A stretch of 51,496 nt of DNA from Treponema sp. UBA6367 (GTDB lineage Bacteria > Spirochaetota > Spirochaetia > Treponematales > Treponemataceae), in contig DJRF01000010.1 in assembly GCA_002437725.1 (NCBI GenBank), forward strand, positions 480,708-532,203, written 5' to 3'. The translations under genes were made by a program, and so were the position numbers. The notes under the pieces were generated by a model, which saw only the letters and a program-made list of their open reading frames with translations, did not search any database and was not told the origin of the DNA. This document shows, piece after piece, positions 42,281 to 50,314 of the stretch (the first letter of the stretch is position 1; each line of letters starts with the position of its first letter).

Positions 42281-42353
42281 AGCTGCCTGTAGGATTCGGA
42301 CCCACGACCCCGAGATTACAAATCACGTGCTCTACCAGCTGAGCTAAGGCAGC
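42281..42353 (-). tRNA. tRNA-Thr (anticodon TGT), with odd positions
   Basis: Acceptor GCTGCCT/AGGCAGC and a normal D arm. The anticodon loop TTTGTAA gives TGT. The anticodon stem CGTGA/TCTCG has a U-U mismatch at 29-41. The T loop is TCCGAAT, with C where the near-universal U55 (pseudouridine) stands. The T stem holds one G-U. Probably functional but unusual; CCA not encoded. Confidence 0.88.
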
Positions 42354-42388
42354 ATATTTATTGGTTGTTCGTGTCGAACGTGTTTCAT

Positions 42389-42415
42389 ATTATACTTTCT
42401 TAAAAAAATAGTCAA
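42389..42415 (-). promoter_or_regulatory. Promoter of the tRNA-Thr/tRNA-Tyr unit
   Basis: On the minus strand TTGACT (42410-42415), 15-base spacer, TATAAT (42389-42394), 35 bases before tRNA-Thr. Confidence 0.6.
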
Positions 42416-42470
42416 TAACAAAACTAAATATTTTTGAATATTTTTAATTTTTTTTGTTTAAAAATTAAGC

Positions 42471-42547
42471 TTTCAGGTAAAACTTAGAGTTTTTTATAAA
42501 GGTGAAAAAAAACGCTTTCAGCGAATTTTCAATTTGTTGAAGATTAT
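42471..42547 (-). repeat. Intergenic repeat family R1, copy with terminator after aroH
   Basis: On the minus strand an imperfect hairpin (TTCAACAAATT / AATTCGCTGAA) is followed by AAGCG and eight T, then TTATAAAAAACT. The core AATTCGCTGAAAGCG plus T run is identical to the copy at 28218-28290. Here it is correctly placed to end aroH transcripts. Confidence 0.65.
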
Positions 42548-42577
42548 ACTTTTTAAAAGCAAGCGCTTATAAAGAAG

Positions 42578-42949
42578 CTATCTTTTTAGGTCTGGTCTAA
42601 GTTTTTCAGCTCCTCTTATGTAAATTCCTTTTGGAACAGAATTTTCTTCCATATAAGCTGTTAGCATAATTCTTATAACTTTTTCTAACCCTCCTTCAAT
42701 ATAGGCTTCTTGACTACAAAAAAGAGGAATATTAGAAGTATCTATTTTTGTATAATTTTTTCTGAAGGCAGCGCATGGATTTATTTTGTCTAAATCTTTT
42801 GTTAATGTAAAATGCATAGAAACAATGTCTTGCTCACTTAGATTGTTTTCTTCAATTATTCTGGAACACATTTCTAAAGTTGCATCTTTTATTGAATCTA
42901 CAGAATTTTGGGCACAAGCAGCCCCTCTTATACAATATAATTTTTTCAT
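42578..42949 (-). CDS. aroH: Chorismate mutase, AroH type
   Basis: Converts chorismate to prephenate for Phe/Tyr synthesis. The 123-aa length and pattern match the trimeric B. subtilis AroH class: IRGAA (Arg8), a helix rich in Glu, the GGLEKVIRIMLTAY block near 85-98, and the C-terminal LRPDL at 117-121. Upstream lies a copy of repeat R2 and downstream a terminator of repeat R1. No other aromatic pathway gene is close. Confidence 0.88.
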   Translation of the reverse strand: MKKLYCIRGAACAQNSVDSIKDATLEMCSRIIEENNLSEQDIVSMHFTLTKDLDKINPCAAFRKNYTKIDTSNIPLFCSQEAYIEGGLEKVIRIMLTAYMEENSVPKGIYIRGAEKLRPDLKR

Positions 42950-42965
42950 TTTAAACTCCTATAAA

Positions 42966-43027
42966 ACAGTTCGCAACGCAAACTGTTAAAGATAAAAACA
43001 GATGTCAATTTTTGTAGTTTTATTTTA
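42966..43027 (+). repeat. Two-hairpin dispersed repeat R2, copy 2 (aroH leader)
   Basis: AGTTCGCAACGCAAACTG followed by AAAGATAAAAACAG and TTTTATTTT aligns over about 60 bases with 26161-26227 and with the reverse complement of 51350-51412. It lies between the end of the Band-7-like gene and the aroH start. Confidence 0.7.
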
Positions 43028-43040
43028 ATCATAATCTATA

Positions 43041-43817
43041 TCAAAATTCATGGATAATTTTGCTTAAAAGTTTTTCTGATTCATCTTTTGCCCTTTTTTT
43101 AGAAGATGAAGTTTTATTTTCTTTAGGAACATTGTTTGAGTCTTCAGTTTTTTCATCTTCTGTATTATTAAAAAGGTAAATAGAACGTGCGCTTTCGTAA
43201 AGTGAATAATCTGGAAAAACTGCTGATTTTACAGAAAAGTTTTGGAAGTGTATATTTTTAAAAAGATTGTCAGCATTTGTTAAGTAAAGAAGTTCCTCAG
43301 TTCCGACTGTTTCCGGTCCAAACAGCCTGTCGGTCTTGGTTTTTTCTAAAAAGTAAAAAACGGCTTTTTTAGCGACCTCGCAAGCTGAATTTTGTAAATA
43401 CTTTTCTAGAGTTTCTTGGTTTGATATAGAAGAATTTTCAATCAATTCTACAAAATCTTCGGGATATAAAACTGCTGTAACATCAAAATCAAAATTATAT
43501 GAAAAATTGGGCTGTTTTTTATAGGCTTTTGAATAATCCTCCCCGGAAGGCAGAGTTCCGGAAACTTTTTGCGTAAAAGAAATTGGCTCCGTTTTAAATA
43601 TTACTATTTTTGCATTTTTTGGAATTAAAAATTCCCAATGCCATGAAAACTTGCCTGGAACTATTGGCTTTGAAGATATTCCTGCTAGTTTTGAAATAAC
43701 AACGCCTATAGAATTCGGTTCTATTTTAAATTGCCCCCATCCTATAAAAAAAATGGCACTTGCAAAAACTAAAAGTATAAAAAGACAGACAATTGAGCTA
43801 GCCCCTTTTTTTTTCAT
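43041..43817 (-). CDS. Band-7/SPFH-like membrane-anchored protein
   Basis: A 258-aa protein. N-terminal membrane helix near 8-28 (IVCLFILLVFASAIFFIGW). Residues 30-75 (FKIEPNSIGVVISKLAGISS, then PIVPGKFSWHWEFLIP) look like the start of a prohibitin/SPFH domain: a strand, Gly-Val-Val, and a Pro/Gly turn before a basic strand. The rest has helical segments and a Lys/Ser/Glu-rich tail. Only resemblance is claimed. It is divergent from the small membrane protein at 43867. Confidence 0.6.
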   Translation of the reverse strand: MKKKGASSIVCLFILLVFASAIFFIGWGQFKIEPNSIGVVISKLAGISSKPIVPGKFSWHWEFLIPKNAKIVIFKTEPISFTQKVSGTLPSGEDYSKAYKKQPNFSYNFDFDVTAVLYPEDFVELIENSSISNQETLEKYLQNSACEVAKKAVFYFLEKTKTDRLFGPETVGTEELLYLTNADNLFKNIHFQNFSVKSAVFPDYSLYESARSIYLFNNTEDEKTEDSNNVPKENKTSSSKKRAKDESEKLLSKIIHEF

Positions 43818-43866
43818 TAAAGCCTCTTGACTGGTAAAAATTTCTTTTTTAGTATAGCAGTGGTCT

Positions 43867-44244
43867 ATGGGAACTTCAAGGCAATTTTTTGATAAAAAAA
43901 ATACATTTCCTCTAATCCGTACCTTGATAAAAAGGTCGATTTTATTCTGTACATTATTTCTTTCTGTGCTTATAATTTTTTATCTTATAGGAAATTACCA
44001 GTCATTTTTGCCAGAAAACCAAATTATGATTTTAAAAGTCGCTCAATTTACTGCGATAAGTCTTTGTGTGCTTGTTTTAGTAGAAATTGTTTTTATGATA
44101 TTTCTAAGAATTTTCTATTCGATAAAAAATAATGGTATCTTGAAAATTATAAAGCTAGCATCTTTAACTTTGCTGTTTTGTTATGGAATGGCGATTTTAA
44201 TCATCTTTAGAGCAATAGAAATTCTTTCAATGGGGATAAACTGA
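43867..44244 (+). CDS. Small three-helix membrane protein
   Basis: A 125-aa protein with three hydrophobic segments (near 27-46, 57-84, 93-116), basic at the N-terminus. The ATG has no Shine-Dalgarno sequence; TTGACT at 43827 and TAGTAT at 43850 could start a transcript with a leader of only about 5 bases. The stop overlaps the cca ATG (TGATG), so the two are coupled. No family recognised. Confidence 0.7.
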   Translation: MGTSRQFFDKKNTFPLIRTLIKRSILFCTLFLSVLIIFYLIGNYQSFLPENQIMILKVAQFTAISLCVLVLVEIVFMIFLRIFYSIKNNGILKIIKLASLTLLFCYGMAILIIFRAIEILSMGIN

Positions 44245-45650
44245 TGTTTCTTTTTTTTACAAATAAAATAAAAATTCCTGAAGTTTTAAAAAAGATTAAT
44301 AAAGTATTTAAAAAAAATGGATTTGAATGTTACCTAGTCGGAGGTGCTGTCCGCGATTTTCTTATGAAAAAAAAGCCTTCTGATTGGGATTTGACCACAA
44401 ATGCATTTCCTAATCAAGTTATGTCAATGTTTAAAAAGGTAATTCCTACAGGTATTGCCCATGGAACTGTTACTGTTCATTACATGGGAAAACAGATTGA
44501 AGTCACCACTTTTAGAACAGAATCTGATTATACTGATGGCAGGCATCCTGATTTTGTAAAGTTTGCTAGCAATATTCAAGACGATTTGAGTAGACGGGAT
44601 TTTACAATGAACGCTATTGCAGTTTCCTTAGATACAGGAAGACTTGTAGATCCTTTCCATGGTAAAAAAGATATAGCAAGAAAGATTATAAAAACTGTAG
44701 GAAATCCAAAAGAACGTTTTTTAGAAGATGGATTGCGTCCAATTCGCGCAGTGCGTTTTTCTGCTCAACTAAATTTCAAAATAGAACAAAATACGTATAA
44801 AACTCTTTTTGACAATCAAATTAAAGAAAAAATTACATCCATAAGCGTAGAACGGTTTAGGGACGAATTTATAAAACTTTTAAAAGCCAGAAAACCTAGC
44901 GTAGGACTTAAAATTTTAGAAGAAACAGGCATTTTGAATTTTTTTATGCCAGAATTAACATCCTGCAGGAATTGCATACAAAACGATGGCAGAGGTTATC
45001 ATATTTTTGATGTTATGGACCACTGTTTTTACGCTTGCGATGGAGCGCCTTGCGAAAAACCTTTGCTTAGATTAGCGGCATTGCTTCACGACATAGGCAA
45101 ACCTGATGTAAGAATGGAACACTTCGAAAATGGAATTAAGATTGTAAATTTTTATAACCATGAAAAAAAATCAAAAGAAAAAGCTGAAATTCTTATGACA
45201 AGATTAAAGTTCAGCAACGCTGAAATAAAATATGTTTGTCATTTGATTGAAAATCACATGTTTCATTACGAATCTGCTTGGTCTGACAGTGCGGTTCGCC
45301 GGTTTATAGTAAAAATTGGCAAAGACAACATTGATGATTTAATTGATTTGAGGCTTGCCGATATGTATGGAAAATACAACAAGCCTGTTCGCATTCATGA
45401 TAATCCTGCTTGCATTCTTTTAAATGAGCTAAAAGACAGAGTTGAGCAAATTGAAAAAAGTTCTTCTGTTTTGAACATGAAAAATCTTGCTATAAATGGA
45501 AATACCTTAATTAAGGCTGGAATTCCTTCTGGTAAAGAGCTCGGCAAAATTTTAAAAGAGCTTTTTAATATGGTTTTAGAAAATCCTTCAATGAATACAG
45601 AAGAAAAACTTACAGAATGTGCCTTGAAAATGTATCAAAGCACATTATGA
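44244..45650 (+). CDS. cca: CCA-adding tRNA nucleotidyltransferase / poly(A) polymerase family
   Basis: Adds or repairs the 3' CCA of tRNAs, consistent with the tRNAs here lacking encoded CCA. Nucleotidyltransferase head: YLVGGAVRDFL near 31-41 and DWDLTT (catalytic Asp pair) near 49-54; RRDFTMNA near 113. An HD domain (LLHDIGKPD near 281) follows, so the protein may also have phosphohydrolase activity. At 468 aa it is normal. Poly(A) polymerase cannot be excluded. Confidence 0.9.
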   Translation: MFLFFTNKIKIPEVLKKINKVFKKNGFECYLVGGAVRDFLMKKKPSDWDLTTNAFPNQVMSMFKKVIPTGIAHGTVTVHYMGKQIEVTTFRTESDYTDGRHPDFVKFASNIQDDLSRRDFTMNAIAVSLDTGRLVDPFHGKKDIARKIIKTVGNPKERFLEDGLRPIRAVRFSAQLNFKIEQNTYKTLFDNQIKEKITSISVERFRDEFIKLLKARKPSVGLKILEETGILNFFMPELTSCRNCIQNDGRGYHIFDVMDHCFYACDGAPCEKPLLRLAALLHDIGKPDVRMEHFENGIKIVNFYNHEKKSKEKAEILMTRLKFSNAEIKYVCHLIENHMFHYESAWSDSAVRRFIVKIGKDNIDDLIDLRLADMYGKYNKPVRIHDNPACILLNELKDRVEQIEKSSSVLNMKNLAINGNTLIKAGIPSGKELGKILKELFNMVLENPSMNTEEKLTECALKMYQSTL

Positions 45651-45680
45651 TGTAAAAGTCTTTTTGCTCAAAATTTCCCG

Positions 45681-45718
45681 GGCTTTCAGTTTATTAAGTT
45701 GAAAGCCGAGTTTTTTTA
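45681..45718 (+). terminator. Terminator between convergent cca and the flavin reductase gene
   Basis: GGCTTTCA (45681-45688) pairs with TGAAAGCC (45700-45707) and is followed by GAG and seven T on the plus strand. It ends cca transcription and, read in reverse, shares features of repeat family R1. Confidence 0.7.
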
Positions 45719-45747
45719 TAAATGTAAAAAATGCTTTCAGAGGAGAA

Positions 45748-46311
45748 TTAATCTTTGTATTTTTTTCCATCAGAAAAAGCTTTGCCAACTTTTTTTCCAA
45801 GCACAAGATAGTCTTTGTTTATAGGATCGTAAGTAATTGGAGAAAGGGCTTGAACATCGATTTTTCCGTCTTCAAGACATAGTTTTTCTTCAATGCCAAC
45901 ATTTTCAATAGAACCTAGCAGCCTGCAAGTTTTTTTGTCATAGCTTATTACTTTGCATTCCAGCACAAAGCTTAACTCTTCGATTACAGGCGCGTTTACA
46001 AATTCGCTTTTTGTAACATGAAATCCACATTTTTCGATTTTATCAGGCTCTTTGTTTGCAGAAACAAGACCTAAGTAGTCGCATTGGCCAGCGTGCTTTG
46101 CGTCTGCAAGGCTTACAGTGAATGCTCCTGTTTTCAAAAGATTTTCAACTGTTTTATGTTCGGGGCTTAAACAAATATTAATTTGATTGTCATCAGCTAT
46201 CCCTCCCCAAGCGGCATTCATTGCATCTGGAATGCCGTTTTCATCATAAGTTGCAATAATAAGAACAGGCATAGGATATAGCCATGTTTTCGAGCCAAAG
46301 TTTTTTTTCAT
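45748..46311 (-). CDS. Flavin reductase family protein (FMN-binding split barrel)
   Basis: A 187-aa protein. It has the pattern of short-chain flavin reductases: PVLIIATYDENGIPDAMNAAW, then a middle segment TGAFTVSLADAKHAGQCDYLG, and a C-terminal DYLVLGKKVGKAF. FMN binding is expected; electron donor unknown. I chose the ATG at 46311, with GGAGG 7 bases upstream; an in-frame TTG at 46323 overlaps that site. Convergent with cca. Confidence 0.85.
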   Translation of the reverse strand: MKKNFGSKTWLYPMPVLIIATYDENGIPDAMNAAWGGIADDNQINICLSPEHKTVENLLKTGAFTVSLADAKHAGQCDYLGLVSANKEPDKIEKCGFHVTKSEFVNAPVIEELSFVLECKVISYDKKTCRLLGSIENVGIEEKLCLEDGKIDVQALSPITYDPINKDYLVLGKKVGKAFSDGKKYKD

Positions 46312-46334
46312 TTTAACCTCCAATACCGTTTGGC

Positions 46335-46388
46335 TAAGGCGCGCTTGCGTTTTTGTTTTTTTTTAACTTGAAGTTCGGGCTAAATAAC
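46335..46388 (+). repeat. Intergenic repeat family R1, copy overlapping the trpS stop
   Basis: GCGCTTGCGTTTTTG, a T run, then AACTTGAAGTTCGGGCTAAA. The tail (GAAGTTCGGGCTAA) matches copies at 1-75 and 24523-24585; here the CTA is the trpS stop. Confidence 0.55.
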
Positions 46389-47459
46389 CATATTCATTAC
46401 TTCGCGGACTTCGTCTAGTGTTTTTATAGCAATTTCCCTAGCATGCTTTACACCGTCTGTTAAAACTTGCCGAATATATTCAGGCTCGTTTTCAAGCTGT
46501 TTTCTTCGTTCTCTTAAAGGTCTAAGCTCTTCGTTAAGAGCAGTTGTAAGTTCGCTCTTTAACATGCCGCCCCCGCCTTCACCTATTCTTTCTGCAACTT
46601 TTTCTGGACTTTCTTTTGTGCATAGGGAAATAATCTGCAATAAATTTGCTACTTCCGGTCTGTTTACCGGGTCATAAGTTATATGACGCTCTCCATCTGT
46701 CTTTGCTTTTTTTATAAGCTTTGCGGTTTCGTCTTCTGTGGCGCTGAGCATTATAGCATTTCCGCGGCTTTTGCTCATTTTTTGAGTTCCATCTAGTCCC
46801 ATAATGCTAGGTGTTTTTGAAAGCAAAACTTGTGGAAGAGGAAAAACGCCTTCTTTTCCTGAACAAAATTTTTTATTAAATCTGTTCGCTATTGTTCTTG
46901 CAAGTTCGACGTGAGGAAGCTGGTCTTTGCCCGCAGGAACAACATTTCCTTTGCAAAAAAGGATATCAACTGCTTGATGCACTGGGTAAGTATACATTCC
47001 TGCATTTACATTTGTAAGTCCTGCAGATTGAATTTCTTCTTTTACTGTAGGGTTTCTGCTAAGCTCGGCATTTGAAACAAGCGTCAAAAAAGGAACTAAA
47101 AGTTGATTCGCTTCTGGAATATAACTGTGCGGATATATGATTACGTTTTCGCTAGGTTCAATTCCTGCCGCAAGATAGTCTATTACAAGCTGTTTTGTGT
47201 TTTGGCTAATTTCCTGATAAGCATCGTGATCTGTTAGGACTTGATAATCTGCAATTAAAATCATAGTTGGAACGCCCATTTTTGAAAGACGCACGCGATT
47301 TTGCAAAGAGCCAAAGTAATGACCTATGTGAAGCCTTCCTGTAGGTCTGTCGCCAGTAAGAACTCTGTATTTTGTAGGATTCTTTATTAAATCTTCTTCA
47401 AGTTTTTTACTTGCTGCAAGAGCTGCTTCATAAGTTGAACTGTTTATTGTTTCTGCCAT
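46380..47459 (-). CDS. trpS: Tryptophanyl-tRNA synthetase
   Basis: Class I synthetase charging tRNA-Trp. HIGH is at residues 44-47 (RLHIGHYFG) and KMSKS near 225-229 (KMSKSRGN). TGDRPTGRLH marks the start of the Rossmann core. At 359 aa it is slightly long, with a 30-residue helical N-terminal extension. The ribosome site AGGCGG precedes the ATG. No T-box or leader structure is seen in the 140 bases upstream. Confidence 0.95.
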   Translation of the reverse strand: MAETINSSTYEAALAASKKLEEDLIKNPTKYRVLTGDRPTGRLHIGHYFGSLQNRVRLSKMGVPTMILIADYQVLTDHDAYQEISQNTKQLVIDYLAAGIEPSENVIIYPHSYIPEANQLLVPFLTLVSNAELSRNPTVKEEIQSAGLTNVNAGMYTYPVHQAVDILFCKGNVVPAGKDQLPHVELARTIANRFNKKFCSGKEGVFPLPQVLLSKTPSIMGLDGTQKMSKSRGNAIMLSATEDETAKLIKKAKTDGERHITYDPVNRPEVANLLQIISLCTKESPEKVAERIGEGGGGMLKSELTTALNEELRPLRERRKQLENEPEYIRQVLTDGVKHAREIAIKTLDEVREVMNMVI

Positions 47460-47563
47460 AGTTTCCGCCTACTTTTCCTAAAAAATGTATATAACAAATA
47501 TAAGATAAAAAAGCCCTTTTTCGCAACTGTTTTTTATCAGGTAAAAAGACGCTTTTTGAAAAC

Positions 47564-47592
47564 TCGACTTTAGATTTAAAAAGTAATAGAAT
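47564..47592 (+). promoter_or_regulatory. Candidate promoter giving a leaderless folC mRNA
   Basis: TCGACT (47564-47569), 17-base spacer, TAGAAT (47587-47592), 9 bases before the folC ATG. No ribosome site. The -35 is weak. Confidence 0.45.
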
Positions 47593-47601
47593 AAATCTAT
47601 T

Positions 47602-48948
47602 ATGAAAATGAAATTATTTCAGCAGTGGCTAGATTCTTTTTTAAATTTTGAAAAAACACGGACAAAAAATATATTTTGGCTAGAAACAATGAAATTCTTG
47701 TGTAAGAAAGCTGGAAACCCGCAAAATTTAGTTCCGTGCATTCATGTTGCCGGCAGCAAAGGAAAAGGCTCTGTGAGCAAAATGCTAGCTTGCATGATAG
47801 AAGCTGGCGGAAAAAAATGCGGACTTTACACTTCCCCGCATATTTGCAATTTTAGAGAAAGAATTGGAAGCTCTATGGGATTTTTCGAAGAGTCTGTTTA
47901 CGAAAAATCTGCTGACGAGCTTTATTCTCTTGTTACTTCAATTCCCAAAGAAGAATTTCCTGCGGAGCGTCCTGTTACCTGGTTTGAACTTGTTACATTG
48001 TATGCATTTATATGTTTTAAAAATGCAAAAGTTGATTTTGCCGTATACGAAACAGGTCTCGGCGGCAGACTCGATTCCACCAACATTGTAATTCCGCAGG
48101 CAAGCGTAATTACTTTAATAGAACTAGAACATACAGATATTTTAGGAAACTCGATTGAAAAAATTGCCTCAGAAAAGGCTGGGATAATTAAACAAAAAAT
48201 TCCTTGTGTGATTGCTCATCAAAAATACAATGAACCTTATAAAGTCTTTGAAGAAAAATCAAAAGAATTAAAAAGCCACTGTATTCTTGCGGAAAAGATG
48301 TTTCAAAATGAAAACTATTCTTATAAGAACAATCGTCTTTTTTTTAAATTAAAATATTCTTCTGCTTGTAATGCTTTAAAAAAAGATGAGGAATACGAAA
48401 TTCTATTAAAAATGGCTGGCAATGTTCAACTAGAAAATGCGCAGACTGCAATTGCCGCTTTAAAAACAGTTTTTCCAAATGCAACAAAAAAACAAATAGA
48501 ACAAGGTCTTTCAAATGCATTGCTTCCAGGACGCTTTCAAATTGAAAATATAAAGGGTGCAACCTGTGTTTTAGATGGCGCTCATACTCCATCAAGCATT
48601 GAAAACTGCGTAAAGACGCTAAAGGAAGTTTTTCCAAATAGAACTTATTGCCTTTTATTTGCCTGTGCAATTGATAAAGATGTAAAAGATATTGTTCCGA
48701 TTTTTAAAGAAACGTTTAAAAATGTTTTTATAACTTTACCAGGTTTTGAAAGAAAATCTGACATAAAAAATATTGAAAATCAATTTATTCAAAATAAAAT
48801 AGAATGTGTTGTAGATAGCAACTGCAATACAGCCATAAAAAACGCTTTGTTAAAAGCAGAAACTGAAAATTCTGTTCTTCTGATAACAGGCTCGTTCTAT
48901 CTTTTGTCAGAAGTTTTTAGTCTATATATTGAAAAAAAACATTTATAA
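47602..48948 (+). CDS. folC: Folylpolyglutamate synthase / dihydrofolate synthase FolC
   Basis: ATP-dependent ligase that adds glutamate to folates (and possibly makes dihydrofolate from dihydropteroate). The P-loop HVAGSKGKGSVSKML is near 49-63. The LGGRLDSTNI motif is near 152, HTDILG near 172 and VLDGAHTP near 324. At 448 aa it is standard. The start lacks a Shine-Dalgarno sequence. It is followed 17 bases later by alr, which has its own promoter inside the folC 3' end. Confidence 0.93.
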   Translation: MKMKLFQQWLDSFLNFEKTRTKNIFWLETMKFLCKKAGNPQNLVPCIHVAGSKGKGSVSKMLACMIEAGGKKCGLYTSPHICNFRERIGSSMGFFEESVYEKSADELYSLVTSIPKEEFPAERPVTWFELVTLYAFICFKNAKVDFAVYETGLGGRLDSTNIVIPQASVITLIELEHTDILGNSIEKIASEKAGIIKQKIPCVIAHQKYNEPYKVFEEKSKELKSHCILAEKMFQNENYSYKNNRLFFKLKYSSACNALKKDEEYEILLKMAGNVQLENAQTAIAALKTVFPNATKKQIEQGLSNALLPGRFQIENIKGATCVLDGAHTPSSIENCVKTLKEVFPNRTYCLLFACAIDKDVKDIVPIFKETFKNVFITLPGFERKSDIKNIENQFIQNKIECVVDSNCNTAIKNALLKAETENSVLLITGSFYLLSEVFSLYIEKKHL

Positions 48949-48957
48949 CCATAGAAT
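48929..48957 (+). promoter_or_regulatory. Promoter giving a leaderless alr mRNA
   Basis: TTGAAA (48929-48934), 17-base spacer, TAGAAT (48952-48957). The alr ATG follows after 8 bases, with no ribosome site. The -35 lies within the folC coding end. Confidence 0.55.
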
Positions 48958-48965
48958 AAATAATT

Positions 48966-50114
48966 ATGCGATGTACTAAAGCTATTATATATAAAGAAAA
49001 TCTTATAAATAACATAAATGAAATTAAAAAAAATCTTAATTCTGGTGTAAAACTTTGTTGCGCGGTAAAAGCTAATGGCTATGGAAACGATGCAATTGCA
49101 AGCGCCCGCATTTTTGAAGAAATGGGGGCTGAATATCTTGCAATTGCAACCATAGATGAAGGCATTGAACTTAGAAACGCTGGAATAAAAGCAAATCTCT
49201 TGATGCTGAGCCTATGCACTTATGAAGAGTTTCCTGATTTGATTAAAAACAATATAACTCCCCTGGTTTTTGATTCTGAGTATATTGCCGTTTTAAATAA
49301 AGTCGCTTGCGAACTGCAAAAAAAGGGGTATCCAGTTTTTCTTGCAGTTGACACTGGCATGGGAAGAATAGGCTGCTATAAAGAAGAGGCGGCAGCTTTA
49401 GCAAAAATTATAGAAGAGTCTTCAAATCTTCAGTTGGCTGGAATAATCACTCATTTTGCGGTTAGCGATGGTATAAAGAGCAAAGACATAGAATACACAA
49501 AAAAACAATATGCTGATTTTTTGGAAGCTATAAATAATGTTCAAAAAATTGGAATCAATCCTGGCATTAGAACTTGTTGCGCAAGCGCAGCTGGAATTGC
49601 GCTTGCTGAAATGCAACTTGATATGATTCGTCCAGGAATTATTCTGTACGGATATTACGCAGACGAAGTTACAAAAGAATATCTTGAAAAAAAAGGCATT
49701 AGGCTGGATTTAAAACCTGTTATGCAATTTGAAACAGAAGTCTGCTCTATAAGGCGTCTTTTAAAAAATCATCCAGTAAGCTATGGTTGCACTTGGTCTT
49801 GCAATAAAGAAACTGATATTGCAGTTCTTCCAGTTGGCTATGCAGATGGGCTTTTGCGCCGCAATAGTCCTGGAATGAAGGTCAGCATAAATGGAAAAGC
49901 CTATCCAATTGTTGGCAGAATCTGTATGGATCAGTGCATGGTAGATATCGGCTTGAACAATAAAGATGTAAAACGCTGGGACAAAGCTATTATTTTTGGA
50001 CCAAAAGATAAAGGTGCTATTTTTGATGCAAACGATATTGCAAAAATGACAGGAACAATATCGTATGAGGTTATGACAAGCCTTTCAAAACGAGTCAAAA
50101 GGATTGTAAAATAA
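48966..50114 (+). CDS. alr: Alanine racemase
   Basis: PLP enzyme making D-alanine for peptidoglycan. PLP lysine Lys35 in CAVKANGYG. The second catalytic residue, a Tyr, is in SYGCTWS near 271. RICMDQCMVDIG is near 318. Normal two-domain length, 382 aa. It starts 17 bases after folC. Together with murC it supplies peptidoglycan precursor steps. Confidence 0.95.
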   Translation: MRCTKAIIYKENLINNINEIKKNLNSGVKLCCAVKANGYGNDAIASARIFEEMGAEYLAIATIDEGIELRNAGIKANLLMLSLCTYEEFPDLIKNNITPLVFDSEYIAVLNKVACELQKKGYPVFLAVDTGMGRIGCYKEEAAALAKIIEESSNLQLAGIITHFAVSDGIKSKDIEYTKKQYADFLEAINNVQKIGINPGIRTCCASAAGIALAEMQLDMIRPGIILYGYYADEVTKEYLEKKGIRLDLKPVMQFETEVCSIRRLLKNHPVSYGCTWSCNKETDIAVLPVGYADGLLRRNSPGMKVSINGKAYPIVGRICMDQCMVDIGLNNKDVKRWDKAIIFGPKDKGAIFDANDIAKMTGTISYEVMTSLSKRVKRIVK

Positions 50115-50162
50115 ACTTTTTATCAATATTAAAATGAGGCATTATTATAGGTTATTATTATA

Positions 50163-50191
50163 TTGAGAAATTTAATAATAAATATTATAAT
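50163..50191 (+). promoter_or_regulatory. Strong sigma-70 promoter for the lipoprotein gene
   Basis: TTGAGA (50163-50168), 17-base spacer, TATAAT (50186-50191). The lipoprotein ATG lies about 120 bases downstream, giving a long AT-rich leader in which I see no clear structure. Confidence 0.65.
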
Positions 50192-50314
50192 GTTATGATT
50201 CTTTATAGCAAAATTTTAATATTTTTAAAAAGTCTCTTTTTAGATTTTTTAGAAATTTAAAAAGTTAGTAAATTAGTAAATATGGGAGGATTCCGCTTTT
50301 TACGGAGAAAAAAA

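Noticed and set aside
46312..46323. Upstream TTG start for the flavin reductase gene
   Set aside because: It would use the GGAGG ribosome site itself as coding sequence; the ATG at 46311 is correctly spaced.
47460..47601. T-box or other leader in front of trpS
   Set aside because: Only 142 bases between trpS and folC, with no specifier/antiterminator pattern and no TGGNACCGCG-type motif.
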